Source of the DNA: Ciceribacter ferrooxidans | GTDB lineage: Bacteria > Pseudomonadota > Alphaproteobacteria > Rhizobiales > Rhizobiaceae | Reading direction: 5' to 3' | Assembly: GCF_004137355.1 (NCBI RefSeq) | Contig: NZ_SDVB01000249.1 | Location: 39,029-103,028, forward strand | DNA: 64,000 nt | In this document: piece by piece, positions 1 through 8,558 of the stretch | Position numbering within the stretch: the first letter of the stretch is position 1 | Layout of the letters: every line of letters starts with the position of its first letter | Notes under the pieces: generated by a model | The model's input: only the letters and a program-made list of their open reading frames with translations | What the model was told of the DNA's origin: nothing | Databases searched by the model: none | Program-made: the position numbers and the translations under genes

Positions 1-2
1 TC

Positions 3-218
3 GGAACAGCTGAGGAAATCCGTCTGGAGGCGGCTTCGGTCGCAGGCCAGCTCGGCGAGATCACCGCCGAACCGGAACGCCTGCAGCTGCTTGCCGATTT
101 CGACCGACGGTTGAAAGCAGAAAACATCAACCCCGGGACGTCGGCAGACCTGACGGTCGCGACAGTTTTCGCCGAGAGGCTCAACTTCGTCTTGCATAAT
201 TCGCAGGTAAGTGCTTGA
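3..218 (+). CDS. CitG-like triphosphoribosyl-dephospho-CoA synthase family protein, 3' end only
   Basis: The reading frame is open from the window edge to TGA at 216-218 and gives about 71 residues. The C-terminus contains NPGTSADLTVATVFAERL and ends FVLHNSQVSA, which resembles the C-terminal end of the CitG/MdcB family. CitG-like genes sit beside fae in the tetrahydromethanopterin clusters of methylotrophs, where their role is unproven. The gene is truncated only by the window boundary. The family call rests on this short tail and on the adjacent fae, so the exact substrate is not claimed. Confidence 0.7.
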   Translation, partial: GTAEEIRLEAASVAGQLGEITAEPERLQLLADFDRRLKAENINPGTSADLTVATVFAERLNFVLHNSQVSA

Positions 219-372
219 ATTTCACCGGCGGAAGATTGGGCTTCTGCTGCTATCTGGCCAACCGACCCGAGTACAAAGGGTGCTGTGAACAAGGATAGCT
301 GTCCATCGAGCGTCGTGTCTCGAAGGTACGGCATCTTTGGACAAACCATTTTGGAACGGTACAGGGAGGTAC

Positions 373-885
373 ATGGCCGTGGCAAAAATCAATAAAGTTC
401 TGGTTGGCGAATCTCTTGTTGGCGACGGTAACGAAGTCGCCCACATCGACCTTCTCATCGGTCCGCGCGGAAGTGCGGTCGAGTCTGCATTCTGCAATGC
501 CCTGACGAACAACAAGGACGGATTTACCTCCCTCCTTGCAGTTATTGCGCCCAATCTGCCCTGCAAACCGAACACCGTGATGTTCAACAAGGTGACCATC
601 AAGGGAGCCAAACAGGCCGTTCAGATGTTCGGTCCCGCCCAGTATGGCGTCGCCAAGGCGGTACAGGACAGCGTCGCGGACGGCACTATTCCCGCGGACG
701 AAGCGGACGACGTCTTCATCTGCGTCGGCGTCTTCATCCACTGGGAAGCCGCCGACGATGCCAAGATCCAGGACTTCAACTACAGGGCGACCAAGGAAGC
801 CATTCAGCGTGCCGTTGCCGGCAAGCCGACGGCGGCCGAAGCGACCGCGCAACGCGATCAGGTCAAGCATCCCTTCGGTGCCTAG
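373..885 (+). CDS. fae: Formaldehyde-activating enzyme
   Basis: Fae catalyses condensation of formaldehyde with tetrahydromethanopterin to methylene-H4MPT in the cytoplasm, the entry step of H4MPT-linked formaldehyde oxidation. The 170-residue product matches the family over its whole length: the N-terminal [14 protein letters not shown] segment carries the conserved His (residue 24), followed by [24 protein letters not shown] and the C-terminal KHPFGA. An in-frame ATG lies at 337, but the start at 373 is preferred because GGAGGT lies 3 bases before it and homologues begin with an M-A-K-I-N-K type sequence. The gene follows the citG-like gene on the same strand and ends at a strong hairpin. 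Confidence 0.97.
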   Translation: MAVAKINKVLVGESLVGDGNEVAHIDLLIGPRGSAVESAFCNALTNNKDGFTSLLAVIAPNLPCKPNTVMFNKVTIKGAKQAVQMFGPAQYGVAKAVQDSVADGTIPADEADDVFICVGVFIHWEAADDAKIQDFNYRATKEAIQRAVAGKPTAAEATAQRDQVKHPFGA

Positions 886-973
886 ATACGAAGCAACCCC
901 GCACAGAGCACGCCCTCTGTGAATTCGGATGGCCTGTTGCGCCGGTTGGCTAAGATCTTCGGATTCTGAAGCA

Positions 974-1001
974 TGGAAAGAGGGAGAAATCCCTCTTTCC
1001 A
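974..1001. terminator. Bidirectional hairpin terminator between fae and the HisA-like gene
   Basis: TGGAAAGAGGG at 974-984 pairs perfectly with CCCTCTTTCCA at 991-1001 across a 6-base loop. It lies in the gap between two convergent genes, directly before the HisA-like stop at 1007. There is no long T run, so termination is inferred from the stem and position. Confidence 0.7.
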
Positions 1002-1006
1002 GTCAC

Positions 1007-1732
1007 TCAACGGACCTGCGCGACGGTGTCCGTTCTTTCCATCATTCCGGCAATGGACTCACGCGTCAGCGTCCCGTTGTGAATCGACGTGGCGACGAGC
1101 GCGGCCGAAATGCCCATGCCCTCAAGCTTCCGCAGGTCGGCAGCATCGCGCACTCCGCCCGCTGCGACCACTTGCCGGGCGCCTGCCCGCACCTTGATCT
1201 CCGCAAGCCGGGCAAAGTCAGGGCCGGTCTCGGAACCGACACGAGCAAGAGTCATGACGATGACGCGGGAAGGCCAGAGGTCAGAGCGGGCAAGGACCTC
1301 CTCCGGTCCGGCAAACTTCTCGCCTTGGAAGTCGAGAGAGAGAATGGCGCGGGGATAGGCCGAAAAGTGGGTGAGGAAAGCCGCGTCGGTAAGCGATTCC
1401 GATCCGATGACCGGCGCCACGCCAGGCAAGGCGTGTGCGTGCGCAAGGCTTTCCGAACTCGGAAATCCGGCATCGAGCCAGACACCCGGCGCTGGCGTCA
1501 GCCGCGCGAGACGAAGAGCAGCGGAACAGTCACCCGTGCCGGTGGCAATCGCGTCGAGATCCGCGACATAGAAGATGGGAAAGGGGTAGACACTACGTAA
1601 GCCTTCCGCGACATCCTCCAGGGCGGGGCAAAGGCTCAACGGCGTCTCGATCGCGCGATACGCCTGCCGTTCGCCGCGGCGGGCATGGACGACGAGAGCA
1701 TCTTTGATGTCGAGAACCGGAATGATAAGCAC
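1007..1732 (-). CDS. HisA/HisF-like TIM-barrel protein of the C1-cofactor cluster
   Basis: The product resembles phosphoribosylformimino-AICAR isomerase (HisA): IIPVLDIKDALVVHARRG at the N-terminus, YVADLDAI in the middle, and a C-terminal phosphate-binding VVAAGGVRDAADL with ALVATSIHNGTL. True hisA normally sits in a histidine operon. HisA-like genes of unknown function occur in methanopterin/methanofuran clusters, which is the better fit here. The start is uncertain: GTG at 1732 gives 241 residues and begins where HisA-type proteins begin, while ATG at 1765 would overlap the divergent gene and add a hydrophobic stretch. Neither has a strong ribosome-binding site. Confidence 0.75.
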   Translation of the reverse strand: MLIIPVLDIKDALVVHARRGERQAYRAIETPLSLCPALEDVAEGLRSVYPFPIFYVADLDAIATGTGDCSAALRLARLTPAPGVWLDAGFPSSESLAHAHALPGVAPVIGSESLTDAAFLTHFSAYPRAILSLDFQGEKFAGPEEVLARSDLWPSRVIVMTLARVGSETGPDFARLAEIKVRAGARQVVAAGGVRDAADLRKLEGMGISAALVATSIHNGTLTRESIAGMMERTDTVAQVR

Positions 1733-1763
1733 GAGCAGAAACCCAGAGAGGACGAACCACTCC

Positions 1764-2843
1764 ATGGAAGACCGGAATTCCGCAGAAGGAAAGCGCTTTG
1801 TCGCCGGATGGGACATCGGCGGCGCTCATCTGAAGATGGCGCTCTGCGAGAATGGCGTCGTCACGCATGCGGCCACGCTGAAGACATCGATGTGGCTCGG
1901 CATCGACGACGTCCGAAAGGGCCTCGAAACCTTGCGGACGGAAGTCCCCGCCGGTGCCGCAAACGCCTTCACCATGACGGCCGAGCTTTCCGACGGATTT
2001 GCCAACCGGGGCGAAGGCGTGGGGGGTATTCTCACCCTCATCGAAGAAGAATTCGGCATGGAGCACACTCGTATCTATGCTGGCCGTGCCGGCTTTGCCG
2101 ACACGGCGCATGCACGCGACCTCGCGACCGAGATTGCCTCCGCCAACTGGCATGCGACAGCCGCGCTCGCGGCAGGCATGGTCGGAGAAGCCCTGTTCGT
2201 CGACATGGGTTCGACGACCACCGACATCCTCGCTCTGCGGGACGGCAAAGTGGCAAACACAGGCTATTCGGATGCCGAGCGACTACTCTCCGGCGAACTG
2301 GTCTATACCGGTTTCACACGATCGGCGCTGATCGGCATCGCCGAGCGTGTTCCAGTCGGCGGCACAATGACGCCGCTGATGAACGAGTACTTCGCCAATA
2401 CGGCCGACATCGCGCGTATCCTCGGCATGCTCGACGAGGCGGATGATCAGTATCCCTCAGCCGACCGGCGGGAGAAGACCGTGACCGGATCGATCGGCCG
2501 GCTGGCGCGAATGATCGGTCGGGACGGACCGGATCTATCGACCGAGGAATGGAGCGGTATTGCACTCTGGTTCAGCGAGCATCAGCTGCGGATGGTGCAC
2601 GACGGCGCTTTCCGCGTCACCGCCGATCATCGGCTTGCCCGCGGAGCCCCTGTGGTCGGCGCCGGCATCGGCCGATCACAGATCCGCAGACTCGCCACAC
2701 GACTGGAGCGGCCGTTCGTCGACTTCGGAACACTGATCAACGCGCTCGAACCCGTCCGCGACGCCGCCTGCAAGGCGGCGCCGGCTGCCGCCGTCGCTTT
2801 GCTCGCGGACGCGGAGATCAGCAAACCTGCGGATGCAGGCTAG
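1764..2843 (+). CDS. H4MPT-linked C1 transfer pathway protein (MfnF-like, hydantoinase/ASKHA fold)
   Basis: The 359-residue protein starts with an actin-like phosphate-binding motif (FVAGWDIGGAHLKMAL, about residues 11-26) and has a second glycine-rich motif, FVDMGSTTTDIL, near residue 150. This matches the hydantoinase/oxoprolinase-like family linked to H4MPT. In archaea the related MfnF joins tyramine glutamate to the furan of methanofuran. A similar role in bacterial methylofuran synthesis is inferred. The ATG at 1764 is chosen because the protein starts just before the ATP motif; GAGAGGA lies about 12 bases upstream, so the site is weak. The 3' end overlaps the convergent DUF447 gene by 4 bases. 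Confidence 0.85.
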   Translation: MEDRNSAEGKRFVAGWDIGGAHLKMALCENGVVTHAATLKTSMWLGIDDVRKGLETLRTEVPAGAANAFTMTAELSDGFANRGEGVGGILTLIEEEFGMEHTRIYAGRAGFADTAHARDLATEIASANWHATAALAAGMVGEALFVDMGSTTTDILALRDGKVANTGYSDAERLLSGELVYTGFTRSALIGIAERVPVGGTMTPLMNEYFANTADIARILGMLDEADDQYPSADRREKTVTGSIGRLARMIGRDGPDLSTEEWSGIALWFSEHQLRMVHDGAFRVTADHRLARGAPVVGAGIGRSQIRRLATRLERPFVDFGTLINALEPVRDAACKAAPAAAVALLADAEISKPADAG

Positions 2844-3403
2844 CCTGCTGTCCGGTGCTGCTCGACCCGTGCCATGAGCCAGTTCCAGGCCTGCTGCTCG
2901 TCGGGGCCGGACGTCTTGTCGACGGCGATCTTCAGGTAGTCGATCTCCCGCTCGACCTTGTCTTTGGGCAGCATGTGCAGCCGGCTCACCAGAATGGCGA
3001 GTTCCAACACGGCGGCCTTGGCTCGGTTGAGCCCGGTGAAGGGCGCATGCATTGCCTCACCGACGACCTTGCAGAAGTGTCGAGGACGCACGCCGTCGTC
3101 GTCGACCGAGACCACCTGCAGCAGTGAATGGCTGAGCGCCGATTGCAGCCGCGGCACCGGCCAATCGGCGACAGGTACGAGCGGCCAGTCTTTCCGCCCG
3201 GTCAGGCAACCCGCGAAGACCAGCATGTCGTCGGTGTAGTTTGCGACGGCGAACGGCACCGCGGTCAGATTGTCGAGCGTTCGGGAGGGCCGAAATGGTG
3301 CGATCACCCAGCCGTCACCCTCGGCGATGATGCCGAGCGGCGCGATATGCGGATTGCCGGCAGCATCGACAGTGGTCACGATCACTTCGCGGATATAGCT
3401 CAC
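2840..3403 (-). CDS. DUF447 family protein (FMN-binding split-barrel type)
   Basis: A 187-residue protein beginning with YIREVIVTTVDAAGNPHIAP and continuing with VIAPFRPSRTLDNL and FAVANYTDD. This layout is shared by DUF447 proteins, which adopt a flavin-reductase-like split barrel and occur in methanogens and in H4MPT-containing methylotrophs. No biochemical role is established. It is the last gene of the minus-strand cofactor operon; its ATG overlaps the stop of the dihydropteroate-synthase-like gene by 4 bases, which implies translational coupling. Confidence 0.85.
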   Translation of the reverse strand: MSYIREVIVTTVDAAGNPHIAPLGIIAEGDGWVIAPFRPSRTLDNLTAVPFAVANYTDDMLVFAGCLTGRKDWPLVPVADWPVPRLQSALSHSLLQVVSVDDDGVRPRHFCKVVGEAMHAPFTGLNRAKAAVLELAILVSRLHMLPKDKVEREIDYLKIAVDKTSGPDEQQAWNWLMARVEQHRTAG

Positions 3404-4797
3404 TTGCCCTCCTTCTTCGCACGCAGCGTGTGGCCCGCCTCGGCGAGCCGCGTCCGGTCATCTGTCTTCTCCGGCACGGCGACACCCCAGGCGAGCGGCT
3501 CATCCTGCACGTAGCGCTTGCCGAGTTTCCAGGCAATTTCGGCCTTGGTGAGCTCCGCGCCGAGATAGAAGGCATGCGCACCGTCGGTCGCAACGTCGAG
3601 ATCGGGAAAGAAGGAGAACGTATCCTGTCCGGTCCGGTGGCCCCGCACATTGAAGACATGCACGCCGTCCGCCGCGGTCATGATGCGGAAGTTGGCGTCG
3701 CGGACCGTGCTCGCCAGAGCCTCGATGTCATTCGTCGTAGAGGGGAACGGCTTGCGATCGTGCACCTGCAGTAGCCCCGGATCGTAGCCCTTCGGCAGAG
3801 CGCCATCGCCTTTGGCCGCGTACATGATCCGCCGCGCGCGATCATGCTCCTCCACCGTCCGCGCGGTGTGCGGGCTCACGTTCACCACCAGCACATTACC
3901 GATCGAGAGCTCGGAACAAAGGCCGAGGAGCACGGCCGTGACGCCGGAGGAATCGGCATCCGTGAGTTCCGTCAGGTTTCCCGTGCCCATCAGCATGGGA
4001 ACGTCGGGCCAGCGCCGGCGCGCCTCGATAAAGCGGCCGAGCGAAGCTGCAAAACCGAAATGGATGGGATCGAGGACTGGATCGACGATGAATTCGATGC
4101 CCGCCTCGCGCGCCATCTCGATGGCCCGTCCGAGAGAGTCGAGATCGCCGGGGATGGCAGGAATCAGAACCGGCGTGACATTGTAACGGGTGGCAAGATC
4201 GAGCGTGTGTTCCGTGAGGCTCAGGAGAAAGTCCGCGCCCGCTTCCGCCGCCGCTTCCAGTTCGGCGAGATCGGCGGAGTCGACGCTGACGGTCAGTCCT
4301 TCCGCCTTCAGCCGTCGAACCGCCTCCTGCAAGTGCCCGAAAGGCGTATCCGGCAGGCATCCGAGATCGATGACATCTGCGCCCGCTTCGGCCAGTGCGC
4401 GGGCGCGCTCGAGCAGTAGGTCGGTCGGTAGCGCCGACGCATCGACGATCTCGGCGAATATGCGGAGGTCGTGGCGTGAGAGATCAACTTCCCTCCCTTT
4501 GCGTCCGAGAAAGACCGGCAGATCGGCGATCTCGTCCGGTCCGCGGACAAAGCAGACGCCAAACTCCGCCGTCAGCCGCTCGATATCTCCCCGGAAACGG
4601 CCGGGGAGAATGACACGATCCACCGCGGCAGGGCATTTGAGCCGCCGTTTGATGATCTCTTCCGTCATCAGGGCCGCAACTTTCACGCCGATATCGACAA
4701 TATCATAGGTGAAATCTCTGTTCTCCAGCCCGGCGAGCACGCTCTCGAGCCTGGTCTTCGCCAGATGTCCGGTCAGGAAGACAAGATGTTCAACCAT
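3400..4797 (-). CDS. Dihydropteroate synthase-like protein of methanopterin clusters
   Basis: This 465-residue protein has an N-terminal domain of about 120 residues (VFLTGHLAKTRLESVLAGL at the start) followed by a pterin-binding TIM barrel: ADVIDLGCLPDTPFG resembles the DHPS substrate loop and LMGTGNLTELTDADSSG follows. It is longer than folate DHPS. Archaeal and methylotroph homologues are annotated as dihydropteroate-synthase-related proteins, and a role at the pterin stage of H4MPT synthesis is inferred from family and context. The gene overlaps both operon neighbours by 4-8 bases. Confidence 0.85.
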   Translation of the reverse strand: MVEHLVFLTGHLAKTRLESVLAGLENRDFTYDIVDIGVKVAALMTEEIIKRRLKCPAAVDRVILPGRFRGDIERLTAEFGVCFVRGPDEIADLPVFLGRKGREVDLSRHDLRIFAEIVDASALPTDLLLERARALAEAGADVIDLGCLPDTPFGHLQEAVRRLKAEGLTVSVDSADLAELEAAAEAGADFLLSLTEHTLDLATRYNVTPVLIPAIPGDLDSLGRAIEMAREAGIEFIVDPVLDPIHFGFAASLGRFIEARRRWPDVPMLMGTGNLTELTDADSSGVTAVLLGLCSELSIGNVLVVNVSPHTARTVEEHDRARRIMYAAKGDGALPKGYDPGLLQVHDRKPFPSTTNDIEALASTVRDANFRIMTAADGVHVFNVRGHRTGQDTFSFFPDLDVATDGAHAFYLGAELTKAEIAWKLGKRYVQDEPLAWGVAVPEKTDDRTRLAEAGHTLRAKKEGK

Positions 4798-5341
4798 CGC
4801 CGGCGAGGGCCTCCTTGCGATGTGCGATCGCGAGTCTCAGCTCCGCCAGCGACTCGACGACCTGTGTGCGCTCGAACGTCTTGAGCTTTGCGGTGTTTTC
4901 GAGATCGATCCTCCGGGGATAAACCTTCACCATGCCGCCCGGCGCCATGGTCTCCAGCTCCGGCGCGGTATCGCAGGCGAAGACGATCGACGGCACCCGG
5001 CATTTTCCAGCCTGCGCGTAGACGTTCGTCGCCAGCGTGTCGGAAATGCCGACGACACATTTGGCAACCGTATTGGAGGTTGCCGGTGCTATGACGACGG
5101 TGTGATAGACACCATGATAGAAGCTGCCGACGGGAACCGAACTCGCCGTCTTGTCGTGCAGCACGCGCATCGTATCGGGAAAATCGAGCTTCAGCCTGTA
5201 CATCCGCAGCACTTCGGCCGCGGCCTTCGACACGAAGACGTCGCAGTGGGTTAGCGTATGGATGAGTTCGAAGCTCTCGACGAAGAAGTGTCCGGAACCG
5301 GTCAAGACCCAGGCCCAGCGCGGCGTTTCGAGACGCGTCAT
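4790..5341 (-). CDS. dmrB: Flavoprotein, dihydromethanopterin reductase (DmrB)-like
   Basis: A 183-residue flavoprotein-fold protein starting WAWVLTGSGHFFVESFELI, with the conserved TVVIAPATSNTVAKCVVGISD segment typical of flavin-dependent decarboxylase-like flavoproteins and VPSIVFACDTAPE near residue 125. The archaeoflavoprotein/DmrB family reduces dihydromethanopterin to tetrahydromethanopterin, which fits this operon. The DmrB assignment is by family resemblance and context. The gene overlaps the upstream kinase stop by 4 bases and the downstream gene by 8 bases. Confidence 0.75.
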   Translation of the reverse strand: MTRLETPRWAWVLTGSGHFFVESFELIHTLTHCDVFVSKAAAEVLRMYRLKLDFPDTMRVLHDKTASSVPVGSFYHGVYHTVVIAPATSNTVAKCVVGISDTLATNVYAQAGKCRVPSIVFACDTAPELETMAPGGMVKVYPRRIDLENTAKLKTFERTQVVESLAELRLAIAHRKEALAGDG

Positions 5342-5976
5342 GCCCCGTGAACCTCCTCCGCGAGCTTGCGGGCAACCAGACGACCGGGAACGTCCGATGC
5401 AGCAAGGGCGTCGCGTGCACTCCCGAGGCTCTCCGGTCCCGCGATATAGAGCTCCGTCTCGCCGCTCAGCGCACGCGGCAGGTAATCATCGACCAGTTGT
5501 CGAGCCACCAACATTTCGAGATCCACATCTTCGGAACCAATCTCGACCTGCTTGATCAGGAGAAGCCTTTCGGCCCGGATACGACCGGCCAACCAGGCCG
5601 CAAGGGAGTCGGACGTCACGCGCCAGGATTGCAGGATATCCGGCGCTCCGCGCGTCATTGTCGACGGCAGCCAGACCGGCACGAGCCCGGCGTTCCACGC
5701 CTGCTCCATGTCGCGGATCGTCATACTTGGCCGGAACCGTTCGTTTCGCTCGGCCACGACAAGCCCGAACTGGTCCATGGCAAGAATCGCCATGTCGTGA
5801 GCGGCCTCGTCGGAATAGCCGAGCGGCTTCTGCATCGCGCGGATATGGTCTGCAAAAGGACCGCCGCCAGGCACCAGAACCAAAGGCAAGGAAGCATCCG
5901 CGAGGAGATCGATCCATTGCTGCATCTCGTTGCTGCCGGCCGTGCTTCCTCCCAGCTTCACGACCAGCGGCTTCAT
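5338..5976 (-). CDS. Amino acid kinase family protein, MfnE-like
   Basis: A 212-residue protein with the amino-acid-kinase N-terminal signature VVKLGGSTAGS (residues 4-14) and the nucleotide-binding LVLVPGGGPFADHIR. It is shorter than carbamate or uridylate kinases. Archaeal MfnE phosphorylates aminomethylfuran phosphate during methanofuran synthesis, and homologues are found in methylotroph cofactor clusters. That function is inferred from the adjacent mfnB domain. ATG/TGA overlaps of 4 bases join it to both neighbours. Confidence 0.78.
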   Translation of the reverse strand: MKPLVVKLGGSTAGSNEMQQWIDLLADASLPLVLVPGGGPFADHIRAMQKPLGYSDEAAHDMAILAMDQFGLVVAERNERFRPSMTIRDMEQAWNAGLVPVWLPSTMTRGAPDILQSWRVTSDSLAAWLAGRIRAERLLLIKQVEIGSEDVDLEMLVARQLVDDYLPRALSGETELYIAGPESLGSARDALAASDVPGRLVARKLAEEVHGA

Positions 5977-7157
5977 GACGGCAGGACTCCCTGCCCCTGC
6001 CGGACAGCCGCAGGCCCGCCGGATCGCTCCCCGGCCCTCACCGCATTCTGCCGGTCCTGCTTGCGCTCGATGATCACCCCAACCCCACCCGGGCCAAGCT
6101 CCAGCTTTTCCGCCCGCACGACGACGTTGGTCACACGCGGATTCTCGAGCACGAACGCGGCGATCTGCTCGGCCAGCGTTTCGACCAGCTCGACATGACC
6201 CCGCGCAACGAGCGAGCGGATGCCGTCCATGATGATGTCATAGGAGACGACGTGCCGCATGTCCTCGGGGTTGCGGGTGACCCGCAGGACATCCGCCGTC
6301 ACGTCGAAGCGCATTCGCTGCGTCTTGCCGTGCTCGAAGCTGTAGGCACCGATTTCCACCGGAAGAACGAAATCCCGAACAAAAATCTTGTCGGTTCCGA
6401 GGCCGAGTTCGGATGCATCCGGAAAGTACCCGCGCGCCGCCAGAAGCTTGTAGTCGACGCGCGATTGCGTGCCCGCCGGCTGTTCCTCGGGGATCAGCGC
6501 CCGCACCTTCAGCGCCGCGTCGCGATCGATCGCAGCGCCGCGCTCCAGATTGCTGCACAGCGCGCCCCGAAAGCCGATGAAATCGGGATTATAGGCAAGA
6601 AGCCGCGGCACGTCCGGCGCCTCCAGCGACCCGGCCAGACCGGCTGTGAGCCCACGGGCATGACACTCAGCGACGAAGGTGCCGAGACGGTCGGTGCTCA
6701 GATGCTGCAGCAAGCGACCTTTCGTCTTGTCTGCAGTGTCGATCATCACACCGTGGAAGCCCGCCTGCGCGAATATGTCGAGCACGTTCTCGGGATACAC
6801 ATGATCGGCGAAGAGAACCGCCACGAGCTTTTGGTGTGTCGCAATGCCGGAAACTGCCGTCGCACAATCCACCAGACGCTCCGACGGAAAAAAGCCGATC
6901 TTGACGAAATCAACACCGGTCGCGGCCAGCTCTTCGACCTTTGCGTGCACCACTTCCGCTTCCATCGGCAGGTCACCCGACGCGGCGCTGGTGGGCCGGC
7001 GACCATTCACGACAGCGACAATCTCAACGATGTCCTTCGTATCCACGGCGCCGAGCGCACCGCGCGTGGGTTCCTTGAGATCGATGATATCGGCACCGAT
7101 CTGCAGGGCGACTTCCGCTTCCTGCCGGTTCCGAACACTTGCCAGCATCTTGGTCAT
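5973..7157 (-). CDS. mfnB: Fusion of (5-formylfuran-3-yl)methyl phosphate synthase (MfnB) and dihydroneopterin aldolase (FolB)
   Basis: The protein has 394 residues and two domains. Residues 1 to about 235 match MfnB: MLASVRNRQEAEVALQIGAD, IIDLKEPTRGALGAVD and a barrel ending in PDFIGFRGALC. MfnB makes the furan precursor of methanofuran from glyceraldehyde phosphate. Residues about 265-380 match FolB: KIFVRDFVLPVEIGAYSFEH, VVSYDIIMDGI and LVETLAEQIAAFVL, the pterin aldolase needed for the H4MPT pterin. One polypeptide therefore serves two cofactor routes. ATG 7157 is chosen because GGAGAA lies just upstream. It is the first gene of the operon. Confidence 0.9.
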   Translation of the reverse strand: MTKMLASVRNRQEAEVALQIGADIIDLKEPTRGALGAVDTKDIVEIVAVVNGRRPTSAASGDLPMEAEVVHAKVEELAATGVDFVKIGFFPSERLVDCATAVSGIATHQKLVAVLFADHVYPENVLDIFAQAGFHGVMIDTADKTKGRLLQHLSTDRLGTFVAECHARGLTAGLAGSLEAPDVPRLLAYNPDFIGFRGALCSNLERGAAIDRDAALKVRALIPEEQPAGTQSRVDYKLLAARGYFPDASELGLGTDKIFVRDFVLPVEIGAYSFEHGKTQRMRFDVTADVLRVTRNPEDMRHVVSYDIIMDGIRSLVARGHVELVETLAEQIAAFVLENPRVTNVVVRAEKLELGPGGVGVIIERKQDRQNAVRAGERSGGPAAVRQGQGVLPS

Positions 7158-7327
7158 CAAAATTCTCCTCGCACGAAAGGGTTAGCGTCTCCCGGGCGAC
7201 GAGAAAAGCGTAAATCGAGACTTGAGATTACGGATAGGTTGTATAAAAACAACTTGGGCACCTTTACTGCGTCAGCCGTCGTCACTCGTGTGACGGCGTG
7301 GGAAGTGGTTTTCCTGCGGAGAGCACG
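7158..7327. promoter_or_regulatory. Divergent promoter region between the cofactor operon and the PQQ-ABC operon
   Basis: This 170-base gap separates two divergently transcribed operons and so must hold both promoters. It is AT-richer than its flanks around 7200-7262 and contains a short inverted repeat GTTGT/ACAAC at about 7238-7253. No confident -35/-10 pair was assigned. Confidence 0.5.
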
Positions 7328-8539
7328 GTGCCTGAAACTCTCGCGTTTTTATTGGGCTTTTTTTTGCTGCTCGTCAATGCGGCGAACCTGCGCGCGCAGG
7401 ATGCCGCCGCGTCGCCGGCGCCGACTGAAGTCAGCATCGGCTACCTGCGCGCCTACGAACCGCAACTGGCGCTGTCCATCCTCGATGTCCCTCCGCGCGA
7501 CGAGGGCGTGGCCGGCGCGACGGTCGCGATCAACGACAACAACACGACGGGCAAGTTCCTCGGTCAGTCCTTCAGTCTCGACGTCGTGGAGGTCAAATTC
7601 GAGGCGGACGTGGTCGCCACATTCAAGGAGATGTTGGCGCGCGGCGACAAGTTCGTACTGACCGACATCTCGGCTGCGCAATTGCTCTCGATCGCCGACC
7701 TCGCACGCGAAAACGGCGTTCTGCTCTTCAACGTCGGCGCCACCGACGATGTTCTGCGCGAGGAAGAATGCCGCCCAAACGTCTTCCATACGGCGCCGAC
7801 CCGAAGCATGCTGGCCGATGGTCTCGCGCAGTATCTCGTGTGGAAGCAGTGGCGCAAGTGGGTACTGCTCTACGGCTCGCACGAGCGCGACCAGCTCTAT
7901 GCCGACGCGATCCGTCGCGCTGCCACGCGCTTCGGTGCGACGATCGTCGAGGAACGTCTCTACCAGGATACGGGCTCGGCCCGCCGCACAGATACGGGTG
8001 TCATCCAGGTGCAACGCCAGATGCCCGTCTTCACACAGAACCTGCCGGAGCACGACGTCGTCATCGTTGCCGACGAGAGCGAAGTGTTCGGCAGCTACGT
8101 CCCGTACCGCACCTGGACGCCACGTCCGGTCGCCGGGACCGCCGGGCTCATCCCTTCCAGCTGGCATCCGGCCAGCGAACAATGGGGCGGATCGCAGATC
8201 CAGAACCGTTTCTCCAAGGCAACCGGCAGGCGCATGCTGTCCAAGGACATGCAGGCATGGACCGCCGTGCGCATCCTCGGCGAAGCCGCGACCCGCACGC
8301 AGGGCAACGACCCCAAGAAGATCGAAGCCTTCATGAAGTCGGACGACTTCTCGATCGCCGCGTTCAAGGGGCAGAAGGTCACCTTCCGCACCTGGAACTG
8401 GCAGTTGCGCCAGCCCATCCTGTTGGGCGACGGCCGCGGAGTCGTCTCGACCTCCCCCCAGGAGGGTTTTCTCCATCAATTCTCGGAGCTCGACACCCTC
8501 GGCGTCGACCGGCCCGAAACCAAGTGCAAGCTGAAATAG
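7328..8539 (+). CDS. ABC transporter substrate-binding protein of the PQQ-dependent alcohol dehydrogenase system
   Basis: A 403-residue periplasmic protein with an N-terminal signal peptide (PETLAFLLGFFLLLVNAANL, likely cut near residue 26). It has a type I periplasmic-binding fold: ISIGYLRAYEPQ-like start, ATVAINDNNTTGKFLGQSF and VLLYGSHERDQLYADAIRR. The family co-occurs with quinoprotein alcohol dehydrogenases; its ligand is unknown. The GTG at 7328 is preferred over GTG 7298 because GCGGAGAG precedes it at normal spacing and it begins the signal peptide. First gene of a six-gene plus-strand operon. Confidence 0.85.
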   Translation: MPETLAFLLGFFLLLVNAANLRAQDAAASPAPTEVSIGYLRAYEPQLALSILDVPPRDEGVAGATVAINDNNTTGKFLGQSFSLDVVEVKFEADVVATFKEMLARGDKFVLTDISAAQLLSIADLARENGVLLFNVGATDDVLREEECRPNVFHTAPTRSMLADGLAQYLVWKQWRKWVLLYGSHERDQLYADAIRRAATRFGATIVEERLYQDTGSARRTDTGVIQVQRQMPVFTQNLPEHDVVIVADESEVFGSYVPYRTWTPRPVAGTAGLIPSSWHPASEQWGGSQIQNRFSKATGRRMLSKDMQAWTAVRILGEAATRTQGNDPKKIEAFMKSDDFSIAAFKGQKVTFRTWNWQLRQPILLGDGRGVVSTSPQEGFLHQFSELDTLGVDRPETKCKLK

Positions 8540-8558
8540 GAAGAGTGGGAGAAGAGGA

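Noticed and set aside
929-1600. Long plus-strand ORF of 223 codons opposite the HisA-like gene
   Set aside because: It is antisense to a gene with clear family resemblance, is Arg/Gly-rich and has no recognisable domain.
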